A stretch of DNA of 64,000 nucleotides from an uncultured Lachnospiraceae bacterium (GTDB taxonomy: Bacteria > Bacillota > Clostridia > Lachnospirales > Lachnospiraceae), in the NCBI GenBank assembly GCA_947086895.1, contig CAMUAR010000001.1, positions 1 to 64,000 on the forward strand. Direction: 5' to 3'. Positions 1-7,767 of this stretch are shown piece after piece; within the stretch, counting starts at the first letter, position 1; the number at the start of each line of letters is the position of its first letter. A model generated the notes under the pieces. The model made no database searches, was not told the origin of the DNA, and worked only from the letters and a program-made list of their open reading frames with translations. A program made the position numbers and the translations under genes.

Positions 1-90
1 TTTTCCAAGAAAATCCTTTTCATTTTCCTCTTGACATATTACCAAATTGCTTTCTGAAATAGTGTAACATACCTTTTCTCAAAAATCAAT

Positions 91-157
91 GTACAGTTAT
101 CAAACATGTACTGCAAAAAAGTACAGTACTTGTAAAATCATTGTACGAAAGTATAAT
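91..157 (+). promoter_or_regulatory. Promoter of the radical SAM pair with repeated GTAC half-sites
   Basis: A -35 box TTGTAA (130-135) and a -10 box TATAAT (152-157) with 16 bp spacing precede the first radical SAM gene. Five GTAC tetramers sit at 91, 108, 121, 126 and 143, and 120-130 is an odd palindrome (AGTAC-A-GTACT). The sites bracket and overlap the promoter, as an operator array would. The regulator is not in the window. The 90 bp before this hold no visible gene. Confidence 0.55.
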
Positions 158-188
158 TAGTATAAACCACAGAAAAGGAGATGTGTTT

Positions 189-1088
189 ATGCATTATACA
201 GGAACGATTTGGCGACCGCCGTATGAAGCGGCATCACTTTTGTTAGAAGTAACGGCAGGCTGTACGCATCACAAATGCAAATTTTGTACCTTGTATCATG
301 ATTTGCCGTTCAAATTCAGAATGTCCCCTCTGGAGGATATTGAGTGCGATTTACAGGAGGTTAAAAGGGCAATGAAAGGCTGGAACAGTGAGCGCACCTG
401 TCGAGTGTTTCTGACGGGTGCCAACCCATTCGTTTTATCCTATATCAAATTAACTGCGATTGCAGAACTAATCCACAAGTATCTTCCGTCCGTAAAGTCT
501 ATCGGTTCGTTTGCAAGAATTACAGATATTACCACAAAAACTGATGAAGAACTTACTAAACTGCGGGCTTTGGGGTATGATGGTCTGACAATTGGAATAG
601 AAACAGGCGATGATAAAGCCCTGCGGTTTATGAACAAGGGATATACCTCTGCCGACATCATAGAACAATGCCAGAGATTAGATGCAGCAGGCATTCATTA
701 CAGTTTCTTTTACTTGGTGAGCATTTCTGGGGCAGGTCGTGGAGAGATTGGAGCAAAATTGACGGCTGATATATGCAACCAGATACACCCTACGCTCATA
801 GGGGCAAATATGCTTACGATTTATCCCGATTCTGAACTTTTTGCAGAAATACAGCGTGGGGACTGGCAGGAAGAAGGAGAAGTTGAAAAATACAAAGAGG
901 TACGGACACTCATTGAAAATTTGCAGATACCTACCATCTTTGCGGCAATGGGAGCTTCCAATGCGTACCAGTTTCATGGGCAGCTACCGAAAGATAAGAA
1001 AAAGCTGTTGGCGTTTCTCGATGAAATCATAGAAAATGTCAGCGAAGAAGAATTACAGAGGTATAGAAAAAGTGTTCATCATCTGTAA
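189..1088 (+). CDS. Radical SAM protein, first of two tandem paralogues
   Basis: A 299-residue protein with a cluster-binding motif at residues 25-33 (C-THHK-C-KF-C, spacing CX4CX2C rather than the usual CX3CX2C). It should bind a 4Fe-4S cluster and S-adenosylmethionine in the cytosol. A TIM-barrel-like middle follows with GIETGDD. The start at 189 is chosen because AAAAGGAG lies just upstream and the family opening TGxxWRPPYEA begins there; the in-frame ATG at 141 lies upstream of the -10 box. The next gene is 18 bp downstream and clearly homologous from end to end, so this is a tandem duplication in one operon. No partner gene indicates the substrate, so the reaction is unknown. Confidence 0.85.
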   Translation: MHYTGTIWRPPYEAASLLLEVTAGCTHHKCKFCTLYHDLPFKFRMSPLEDIECDLQEVKRAMKGWNSERTCRVFLTGANPFVLSYIKLTAIAELIHKYLPSVKSIGSFARITDITTKTDEELTKLRALGYDGLTIGIETGDDKALRFMNKGYTSADIIEQCQRLDAAGIHYSFFYLVSISGAGRGEIGAKLTADICNQIHPTLIGANMLTIYPDSELFAEIQRGDWQEEGEVEKYKEVRTLIENLQIPTIFAAMGASNAYQFHGQLPKDKKKLLAFLDEIIENVSEEELQRYRKSVHHL

Positions 1089-1106
1089 ATGAAAGGAGGA
1101 GCAATC

Positions 1107-1988
1107 ATGCACTTTACGGGCAGAACTTGGCGACCACCATATGAAGCACATTCAGTCATCATACAGGCTACTTCTGGCTGCACCTATCATAAATGCAAGT
1201 TTTGCAGCCTGTATAAAAACGAGTGCTTCCGAATGTCGCCTATGGAAGAATTTGAGGAAGATTTAGCAGAGATAAAAAGTTATCAGCCAAATGCCCGAAG
1301 GATTTTCTGGACGGGGGCTAATCCGTTCGCAATGAGTTATGAAAATCTCAAACTGCGGGCGCTGACGGTAAGAGACTATCTGATTAAGTGTCAGACAATG
1401 GCTATGTTTGCAAGCATCCGTGATATTAAAAACAAAGAGGTATGGCAGCTTAAGAAACTACGAGCAATGGGTATTAACGGACTGAGTATCGGTGTGGAAA
1501 GCGGCGATGACGAAACGCTTGCCCTTGCCAATAAGGGATATACTTCGGCGGATATTCTGGAACAATGCAGGAAATTAGACGAAGCAGGCATGGAATACTA
1601 CTTTGTTTATATGACAGGACTTGCGGGAAAAGGCGGCGGATACCAAAATGCAAGGAATAGTGCAGAACTGTTTGGTCGGCTTAATCCATACTTTATTTCT
1701 GTGGACTCTCTCACGCTTTTTCCAGATACGGAGCTGTATCTGATGACACAGCACGGCTTGTTTGTACCTGCCGAAGAAAAAGAGCGTATCCGTGAATTAC
1801 AAATTCTAATCAATAACCTAAATATACGCACACACCTATTTGCGAACACGGTATCTAATTTCACACCAGTAACGGCGTATCTTCCCTATGATCGTGAAAA
1901 GGTAACAAACGAGCTGCAATTTGTTTTAGATAACACGGATGAAATGGAAATGCAAGAGTATAGAAGAAACCTGAAGTCTTTAGGATAA
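1107..1988 (+). CDS. Radical SAM protein, second tandem paralogue
   Basis: A 293-residue paralogue of the preceding gene, again with a CX4CX2C cluster motif at residues 25-33 (C-TYHK-C-KF-C) and shared blocks WRPPYEA, FRMSP, TGANPF, GxEsGDD and NKGYTSADILEQC. Start 1107 follows AAAGGAGGA with normal spacing. It is co-transcribed with the first copy. Divergence between the copies suggests different substrates or a heterodimer, which is inference only. No SPASM or other C-terminal accessory cluster cysteines are evident. Radical SAM assignment is firm; the reaction is unknown. Confidence 0.85.
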   Translation: MHFTGRTWRPPYEAHSVIIQATSGCTYHKCKFCSLYKNECFRMSPMEEFEEDLAEIKSYQPNARRIFWTGANPFAMSYENLKLRALTVRDYLIKCQTMAMFASIRDIKNKEVWQLKKLRAMGINGLSIGVESGDDETLALANKGYTSADILEQCRKLDEAGMEYYFVYMTGLAGKGGGYQNARNSAELFGRLNPYFISVDSLTLFPDTELYLMTQHGLFVPAEEKERIRELQILINNLNIRTHLFANTVSNFTPVTAYLPYDREKVTNELQFVLDNTDEMEMQEYRRNLKSLG

Positions 1989-2028
1989 GACTTATAGGCG
2001 ATAATAAAAATTATTTTTTTAAGTAACA

Positions 2029-2061
2029 GCAGTTTACAGGTATCAAAAACCTGTAAACTGC
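2029..2061. terminator. Perfect 13 bp hairpin between convergent genes
   Basis: GCAGTTTACAGGT (2029-2041) pairs perfectly with 2049-2061 around a 7-base loop. It lies between the plus-strand radical SAM pair and the minus-strand purH-type gene, both of which end here. A clean U tract is missing on either side, so termination is likely but may be weak. Confidence 0.6.
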
Positions 2062-2073
2062 CATAAACAAATC

Positions 2074-3252
2074 TTAATGATGGAACAGGCGAATACCAGT
2101 AAACGCCATTACCATGCCGTATTTATCGCAGCAGTCAATCACCGCATCATCACGGATGGAGCCGCCTGGCTGCGCAATATATTTTACGCCGCTTTTATAC
2201 GCGCGCTCCACATTGTCCGAGAATGGGAAAAATGCGTCGGAACCACAAGTTACATTAGAAAGCCCATCCAGCCATGCGCGCTTTTCCTCACGAGTAAATA
2301 CTGCTGGCTTTTCCTGAAAGATTTTTTCCCATGCGCCATCGGCAAGTACATCTTCATATTCATCGCCCATGTAAATATCAATCGCATTATCGCGGTCTGC
2401 GCGCCCAAGCCCATCAAGAAACTTTAATCCCATCACCTGCGGAGACTGACGCAGATACCAATTGTCCGCCTTCTGACCAGCAAGTCTTGTACAGTGAATG
2501 CGCGACTGCTGCCCTGCTCCAATGCCAATCGCCTGACCATCCTTCACATAGCAGACAGAATTTGATTGCGTATACTTTAATGTAATCAGGGAAATCTTCA
2601 TATCCATCCGTGCGTTTTCCGGCAGTTCTTTATTCTTTGTCACAATATTAGAAAGCAGTTCATTGCCGCAATCTAATTCATTTCTGCCCTGTTCAAACGT
2701 AATTCCATACACTTGCTTTTGCTCAAGATTTGCTGGAATGTACGACGCATCCATCTGAATAACATTGTAATTGCCCTTCTTTTTGGATTTCAAAATCTCC
2801 AGTGCCTCCGGTTCATACCCCGGCGCAATAACCCCGTCGGAAACCTCGCGCTTAATTAAATTTGCTGTACATACATCGCACACATCAGACAGAGCGATAA
2901 AATCACCGTAGGAGGACATACGATCTGCGCCTCTTGCTCTGGCGTAAGCGCTTGCAAGCGGTGTCAGCTCGCCGAGATCATCCACCCAATAAATTTTCGC
3001 AAGTGTATCGCTAAGCGGCAGACCAACCGCTGCACCTGCCGGAGAAACATGTTTAAACGATGCTGCCGCCGGAAGTCCCGTCGCCTGCTTTAATTCTTTT
3101 ACCAGCTGCCATCCATTAAAAGCGTCCAGAAAATTGATATATCCCGGTCTGCCGTTCAGCACAGTTACAGGAAGCTCGCTTCCATCTTCCATAAAAATCC
3201 TGGAAGGTTTCTGATTTGGATTGCATCCGTACTTTAACTGAATTTCATTCAT
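2074..3252 (-). CDS. purH: Stand-alone AICAR formyltransferase (PurH-type domain)
   Basis: A 392-residue protein matching the formyltransferase half of PurH: it transfers a formyl group from 10-formyl-tetrahydrofolate to AICAR, the penultimate step of purine synthesis. Visible family features include the [11 protein letters not shown] segment with the Lys-His pair and the C-terminal PGGSIRD. The N-terminal IMP cyclohydrolase domain of bifunctional PurH is absent; that activity is supplied by the purO-type gene just upstream in the same unit. Start ATG 3252 is preceded by AGAGGA; the longer in-frame start lacks a ribosome site. A pseudoknot-like leader (3262-3324) overlaps the Shine-Dalgarno region. 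Confidence 0.93.
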   Translation of the reverse strand: MNEIQLKYGCNPNQKPSRIFMEDGSELPVTVLNGRPGYINFLDAFNGWQLVKELKQATGLPAAASFKHVSPAGAAVGLPLSDTLAKIYWVDDLGELTPLASAYARARGADRMSSYGDFIALSDVCDVCTANLIKREVSDGVIAPGYEPEALEILKSKKKGNYNVIQMDASYIPANLEQKQVYGITFEQGRNELDCGNELLSNIVTKNKELPENARMDMKISLITLKYTQSNSVCYVKDGQAIGIGAGQQSRIHCTRLAGQKADNWYLRQSPQVMGLKFLDGLGRADRDNAIDIYMGDEYEDVLADGAWEKIFQEKPAVFTREEKRAWLDGLSNVTCGSDAFFPFSDNVERAYKSGVKYIAQPGGSIRDDAVIDCCDKYGMVMAFTGIRLFHH

Positions 3253-3261
3253 AAATAAATA

Positions 3262-3324
3262 TCCTCTTTTCTGCGCTGCTTTTTTATATTCCAAGTTTGT
3301 GGATGCAGCGCAGACACAAACTTG
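3262..3324 (-). promoter_or_regulatory. Pseudoknot-type leader overlapping the purH ribosome site
   Basis: On the minus strand a perfect 10 bp stem CAAGTTTGTG/CACAAACTTG (arms 3315-3324 and 3292-3301 in plus coordinates) encloses a 13-base loop. Ten loop bases (TCTGCGCTGC) are perfectly complementary to GCAGCGCAGA at 3270-3279, two bases before the AGAGGA site (3262-3267). This is an A-B-A'-B' arrangement that could hide or expose the ribosome site. Related leaders precede the DUF4317 gene and the GNAT pseudogene. The rest of the gap to purO (3325-3483) shows only AT-rich sequence. Confidence 0.6.
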
Positions 3325-3483
3325 TGAGCAAAAAATTTTTTAGATCTTTCACTCTTTCCCCTTTTTTATTTGCCAACTGTCTTTTTACTATGGTATTTCT
3401 ACTTGTCCGTTTCGTTTTATTCTTCCGCTGTTTTATTGTCTTACGCGATAACACATTTTAAAAATGTTTTAAAATCGCTTTCT

Positions 3484-4194
3484 CTACACGTTTTTATTGT
3501 AAATTTTTGATTCATACTCTCCGGTTTCAATATCGATATAGCGCACAAACAAAGAAACTTTATTTTCCTCGTTTAAGCTGTTCCACAACATATCCCCAAA
3601 TTCCTGAATACTGCCGGAAATTTTTATAAGCTTTGGCTCTCCCTCAAAACTTGGCAGAGGATTTCCGTCATGCATATAGGTGTGAATAAAATGCCCTTCC
3701 CCTGCTTTTGGATTCTGATATGCAAATGTAAAGCGATTGCACGAAGAAGGATCGCCGTGATTGCTTTTTAAAATCGACATCGCATAATTATAGCCGTCCT
3801 CCAAATGCATAATACCGGAAATTCTCGGCGTATAATTTGGTGCGTCCGGCTCAAATTCCCGGCAGCGCAGCGACTGCTCAAACGTCATCTGAAAATCCAT
3901 GCCTTTATAAATCGTATCTGTCTGGTCTCCGTTCGTCACAATGGTTTTGTTGCCAAGCACCCGCACCGGCGCGTAGATAATAAGACTTGGATCCTCCAGT
4001 TTTGACGGGTCGAACGCCTGTGTGCGAATCCCTTCTCCATCTTCTACAAATACCCGGTTGCGGCTGTTCTGGCTTCTTCCCATAATAAAGTAAGCAGCAA
4101 CCGCCTTTGTTCCATCCTCCGACCGTCCAAGCACAATTCCTCTGCCTGGATACGCATTTCCTCTCAATTCCTGTTCCAGTGACAGCATGTCCAT
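3484..4194 (-). CDS. purO: IMP cyclohydrolase, archaeal PurO type
   Basis: A 236-residue protein resembling the PurO family (IMP_cyclohyd), which closes FAICAR to IMP, the last step of purine synthesis. Recognisable blocks are NAYPGRGIVLG near the N-terminus and the motif around NGDQTDTIY. The start at 4194 (MDMLSLEQ) follows GGAAGG; the longer frame runs into tandem repeats and is rejected. It sits directly upstream of the stand-alone formyltransferase, so the two replace a bifunctional PurH. A ZTP riboswitch and a 93 bp tandem repeat lie upstream. Family assignment is from recognised sequence; activity is inferred. Confidence 0.85.
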   Translation of the reverse strand: MDMLSLEQELRGNAYPGRGIVLGRSEDGTKAVAAYFIMGRSQNSRNRVFVEDGEGIRTQAFDPSKLEDPSLIIYAPVRVLGNKTIVTNGDQTDTIYKGMDFQMTFEQSLRCREFEPDAPNYTPRISGIMHLEDGYNYAMSILKSNHGDPSSCNRFTFAYQNPKAGEGHFIHTYMHDGNPLPSFEGEPKLIKISGSIQEFGDMLWNSLNEENKVSLFVRYIDIETGEYESKIYNKNV

Positions 4195-4247
4195 ATTTTC
4201 CTTCCTTTCCGCCGTAAAAAAACGGCAATCAATGAACCGATACATTA

Positions 4248-4478
4248 TTTGCATGTTGCGCAGCAACAAACTTTTTTGTGCGGACGTACAGCTTATATTG
4301 ATCGAATCGGGGAATGCTTTTCTCCTCGATTCGCGCGCCGTTTGCATGTTGCGCAGCAACAAATTTCCCCGTCAAATGTGCGGCTTATATTGATCGAATC
4401 GGGGAGCGTTTTTTCTCCTCGATTCGCGCGCCGTCCGCATGTTGCGCAGCAACAAACTTCCCCGTGTGGACGTGCGCA
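4248..4478. repeat. 93 bp tandem repeat, about 2.5 copies, in the purO leader
   Basis: Copies begin at 4248, 4341 and 4434 with an exact 93 bp period; the third is partial. Each carries TGTTGC-GCA-GCAACA and a hairpin of the form CGAATCG...CGATTCG with an inner GGAG/CTCC pairing. The array lies between the riboswitch terminator and purO, so it would be part of the 5' untranslated region. Near the purO start a further hairpin GCCGT/ACGGC is followed by the ribosome site. Confidence 0.85.
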
Positions 4479-4479
4479 T

Positions 4480-4615
4480 AAAAAAAGATCGCCCAGGCAC
4501 GCAAATAATGCATTCGCCCAGGCGGTCGGCATATCGTTTTTGTACGTTCCCCTCAGGTTACCCTGCTACAGCCCAGCAAACATTCCGGTCTCTGTTTTTC
4601 CGCCAGTCACGTACA
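4480..4615 (-). promoter_or_regulatory. ZTP (pfl) riboswitch with intrinsic terminator
   Basis: On the minus strand P1 is formed by TGTACG (4610-4615) and CGTACA (4541-4546). Just inside lies CGTGACTGGCGG, the hallmark 5' block of the ZTP/ZMP riboswitch, and GGGGAACG precedes the closing strand. The 3' block CCGCCTGGGC (4516-4525) follows. Its bases also pair with GCCTGGGCG (4490-4498) to form a terminator hairpin ending in a run of Ts (4480-4486). These riboswitches sense AICAR nucleotides (ZMP/ZTP) and turn on folate and purine genes. Here it precedes purO and the AICAR formyltransferase, which fits. Bases 4616-4813 hold no gene. Confidence 0.85.
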
Positions 4616-4813
4616 CTTTGCGTCTCTGTTCACAAAGTTTTCCCTAAATTACAAAAAACTTGTATCCCATAATGCGCTTTTTTAATTAGGAACATAAAAG
4701 CAGCCACAACCATTTACAAACTGCTTTAAAATATGCTATCCTGAAATTTATCTTACACGAAACTTTTGGAAATTGCAAGGTGTTTTTCCACAAAATACAG
4801 AATTTTACAAAAA

Positions 4814-6454
4814 CTATTCCACCCTCACTTGTATTACATGTCGGAATTCTGTATAGTCTGTAAAATATACGGTCGCCATCCCTGGTGTGCGTGCCTCGCT
4901 GTCCTCTTTCCCCTCCGTAAAACGATGGGCGGCAAATGCAGGACCCACTTTTATGGAAGAATTTTTATTTGACGCTTCCACCCAGGAATCTTTTAATACT
5001 AAAACTTCGTTGCCGCGCACAGCGAGATCAAGATGTTCGTTTGATATCCTCTCAATGCCCCCAAACGCCAGTTCAATACGCCACGGCGCACCAGAAACGC
5101 CCGATGTTATAATCTCCACATCCACACCGCCTAAAACATCGTGTACAGCAACATCGATTTCCATATCTGGTCCCTGTTTTTTCGGTCTTTTCGCATGATC
5201 CATCTTCCACCAGTCGCTCGTTTCTGGTGCTTCTTCAAACGGAAGATAGTACCAGCCGCGCATCGTCTGATGCAGCCGAAATACATCGCCGTCCTGCTGT
5301 ATCGTTTCTGCACGAAACGCGCGGTGTTCGCAAAAACTTCCCGCAATTTTCATCTCAAGCTTTATTGTTCCGTTATGAACGCAGAGAAAATTTGATTTTC
5401 CTCCCATCACAGTGTAGGTAAATCCTTGTTTTCTAACCCTTGCAATCCCTGACTCCCTGTAAAATGCCCGGTACTGTTTCGGTATTCCCACAAGCTCTGA
5501 CTCATAGTCCACAAGTTCTGGGTGATACATAAGCTGCATTAAAAAATCAGGAGAAGAAATCTGTTTTTGCTCCACCATCACAAAAATATAATTTGCCATC
5601 CCAATAAATTCTGGAATTTGATAGCGGACGCCAAGAAAAAGATATTCATAATAATAATCTTTTGGGAAAATCAGCAGGTCTTTGTCAAATCTTGTGGAAT
5701 TTGCGGTAAATATACTGTCGTCCGGTTCAAAATAGGTCAACATCATGCGCAGATTCCGAATTGCATACTGCTCATAAGAAGAATCTTCAAACGCCTCAGA
5801 AAGAGTTATCATAGCATCGTTGTTGATCCGATTATAATTTCCCGCAGATTTTTCAGAAAACTCGCCGTCCTCGCTGCAGTCAATTCCCTCTTTTAAATAT
5901 ATTTCAGCAGCGGACATCAGTTCTTTATCGGAAAATAATTTTCCGCAAATTGCAAGCATCGACGCGATTGCCCATCGATGATTCGGCGTGTGAAAACCGC
6001 CGCACAAAAGTCCTTTTGCTCCTAGATATACAAGATCTTCTACCTTCTTTTTTATTTTATACTCGTATTCTGTCCATTTTATATCTTTTCGACTGTGAAA
6101 ATATTCGACTACCGGCACTAACTTTTTTATACAGAACGCAGTGTCCGGCGCAGAATAAAAATTGCAAGTAATATAATCAAACAAACCATTTTCATGCTGA
6201 ACGCTCTTTATATAGTCAAACGCCATCAAAATTCTATCGTATAGTTCATTGGAATGATAGTAAACGGTATCTTTATTTAAATATCCCGCAATAAGATTTG
6301 ATAATTTATAAATTGTTGATTTTGCTTGATACACACCGTCTTCCTGTATAAATGCCCCGCAAAAAGGGCTTTCCCGATCCATATTTTGCAAATGCAGCGC
6401 ACGTATTACACGCTTGTTTGTATCTTCCACCATTTTTTTATAATGTTCCTTCAT
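4814..6454 (-). CDS. Predicted (alpha/alpha)-toroid plus beta-sandwich polysaccharide-active enzyme
   Basis: A 546-residue soluble protein without signal peptide. The N-terminal half is helical with toroid-like blocks (FDYITCNF, GGFHTPNHRWAIASM, GNYNRINNDAM). The C-terminal half is beta-rich, as in heparinase II/III-like lyases. The NHR histidine and GNYN segment are candidate active-site residues by analogy only. Start ATG 6454 follows CGAGGAATT in a repeated leader. It is the last gene of a cluster with a GH88/105 fusion and an MFS transporter, which fits cytosolic breakdown of imported uronic oligosaccharides. I cannot name a lyase or hydrolase family with certainty. Confidence 0.5.
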   Translation of the reverse strand: MKEHYKKMVEDTNKRVIRALHLQNMDRESPFCGAFIQEDGVYQAKSTIYKLSNLIAGYLNKDTVYYHSNELYDRILMAFDYIKSVQHENGLFDYITCNFYSAPDTAFCIKKLVPVVEYFHSRKDIKWTEYEYKIKKKVEDLVYLGAKGLLCGGFHTPNHRWAIASMLAICGKLFSDKELMSAAEIYLKEGIDCSEDGEFSEKSAGNYNRINNDAMITLSEAFEDSSYEQYAIRNLRMMLTYFEPDDSIFTANSTRFDKDLLIFPKDYYYEYLFLGVRYQIPEFIGMANYIFVMVEQKQISSPDFLMQLMYHPELVDYESELVGIPKQYRAFYRESGIARVRKQGFTYTVMGGKSNFLCVHNGTIKLEMKIAGSFCEHRAFRAETIQQDGDVFRLHQTMRGWYYLPFEEAPETSDWWKMDHAKRPKKQGPDMEIDVAVHDVLGGVDVEIITSGVSGAPWRIELAFGGIERISNEHLDLAVRGNEVLVLKDSWVEASNKNSSIKVGPAFAAHRFTEGKEDSEARTPGMATVYFTDYTEFRHVIQVRVE

Positions 6455-6525
6455 AATTCCTCGCATTCCGCCGCGTAAGCGGCATTTTCAATCAAAGGTT
6501 GAAAATTTTTAATTTTCCATCTTCC
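6455..6525 (-). repeat. 70 bp leader repeat, copy A
   Basis: This segment is nearly identical to 10133-10203, differing at about three positions. On the minus strand it contains GAAAATT-AAA-AATTTTC, an overlapping TTTTCAA/TTGAAAA hairpin, then GCCGC-TTAC-GCGGC, and ends with GAGGAATT just before the ATG. It therefore supplies the ribosome site of the downstream gene. The two AT hairpins are mutually exclusive. Related 3' ends occur upstream of 20406-20852 and 56646-57470. Confidence 0.8.
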
Positions 6526-6579
6526 ACGGGCGCAAAAAACCGCGTCCTCTCCTTTTTGCAATATAAAATAGTAAAAAAA

Positions 6580-7767
6580 CTACCATCCATTACAACTTTC
6601 ATTTGTGTTGACTTCCTGTTTTTTTGCACTTTTTATATACAGTACATACAGCAAATAAAATCCTGCCATGCTAACTGGAAAAATCATAATTCCGCGTCCA
6701 AATCCAACCGTATCAACAATTTTTCCAAACACTGCGTTAAATCCAATATCGAACAATGTCGCCGCACTGATCACCGCTCCGGTTGCCCCCGCAATAACAT
6801 TTGGCTTAAAATAATGCCGCAAAAGAAGCACCAGCGTCGGGTAAATAATCGATAAAAACAATCCCGCCACACTTACCAGAGCAAGCGCTTTGTCTTTACA
6901 GACAATTCCCGCAATATAAAACACGGCTCCGGCTCCGCCGAAATACAAAATACTGTTCTTCTCGCCAAGTTTTGATACCAGCGGAGAAAAAACAAGCCGC
7001 CCAACGGTCATACCGCCGAAAAACAGCGAATGATACATTGCCGAATCTTTCACGGAAAGCCCTGCCTCCTGGCTGCAATACATTTTCCACCAGTTTAAAA
7101 TCCCGTGTTCCGCAATAAAATAAAAGCCGAAAATCAATGTAAAAATTAAAAATGTGCGGCTTTTATAAATTTTTTCTATTTCTTTTCCACTTTGCTGTTT
7201 TTCCGAAATGCCTTTGGGAAATTCTACGCCGAAAAGAAGTACCGTTCCCACGACGCCAAGCGCAAGAAGAATAAGATTCACCAGCCGAAAATGCCCGTAA
7301 TTTGAAGCAAATCTTCCAACGAAATTCTGACTTGCGCTTGTGCCAATCCCCTGGGTGAAAAACAGCGTGTTTACAATCATACCGGCGCTTATTCCAAAAA
7401 ATGGCGTAGATAAAATATTAATCATTGTGTTCATCAGCGTTGAGGCTCCCATACTGACAAACATTCCGACAAGCAGACATACATAATGATCGGTTGCCAC
7501 ATAGAAAAGAAGTGCTGCCATCCATAAAATCAGAATGCCGATACATACCTTTTTCTTGTCAAAGCGATCCGCCATTCTGCTTCCAAACAGCATAAACACC
7601 AAATTCCCAATATAACTTACCGTAATCACCATGGAAACTTGGGATTTTGATAAAGAAAAATGTTCTTCGAAAATTTCCGAAAATATTCCTCTCATGGAAT
7701 CGCTTGCCCCAAGTCCAATCATAATACACATAAATGCAAGATATACAATTATTGTTTTCTTTTTCAT
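6580..7767 (-). CDS. MFS transporter, probable sugar or oligosaccharide uptake
   Basis: A 395-residue integral membrane protein with about 12 hydrophobic segments. A short charged motif after TM2 (GSRMADRFDKKK) matches the major facilitator cytoplasmic loop, and the middle loop is at about residues 190-205. Its ATG abuts the stop codon of the mgtC-like gene and its ribosome site GAGGAA lies inside that gene, so translation is coupled. Between a GH88/105 fusion and a lyase-like gene, carbohydrate import is the likely role, but the substrate is not shown by the sequence. Confidence 0.85.
   Translation of the reverse strand: MKKKTIIVYLAFMCIMIGLGASDSMRGIFSEIFEEHFSLSKSQVSMVITVSYIGNLVFMLFGSRMADRFDKKKVCIGILILWMAALLFYVATDHYVCLLVGMFVSMGASTLMNTMINILSTPFFGISAGMIVNTLFFTQGIGTSASQNFVGRFASNYGHFRLVNLILLALGVVGTVLLFGVEFPKGISEKQQSGKEIEKIYKSRTFLIFTLIFGFYFIAEHGILNWWKMYCSQEAGLSVKDSAMYHSLFFGGMTVGRLVFSPLVSKLGEKNSILYFGGAGAVFYIAGIVCKDKALALVSVAGLFLSIIYPTLVLLLRHYFKPNVIAGATGAVISAATLFDIGFNAVFGKIVDTVGFGRGIMIFPVSMAGFYLLYVLYIKSAKKQEVNTNESCNGW

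Noticed and set aside
141-188. Upstream ATG extending the first radical SAM gene by 16 codons
   Set aside because: It overlaps the promoter region, including the -10 box at 152-157, and lacks a ribosome site; the family start at 189 has one.
4248-4478. Tandem repeat considered as a CRISPR array
   Set aside because: The period covers the whole 93 bp with no unique spacers, only 2.5 copies, and no cas genes.
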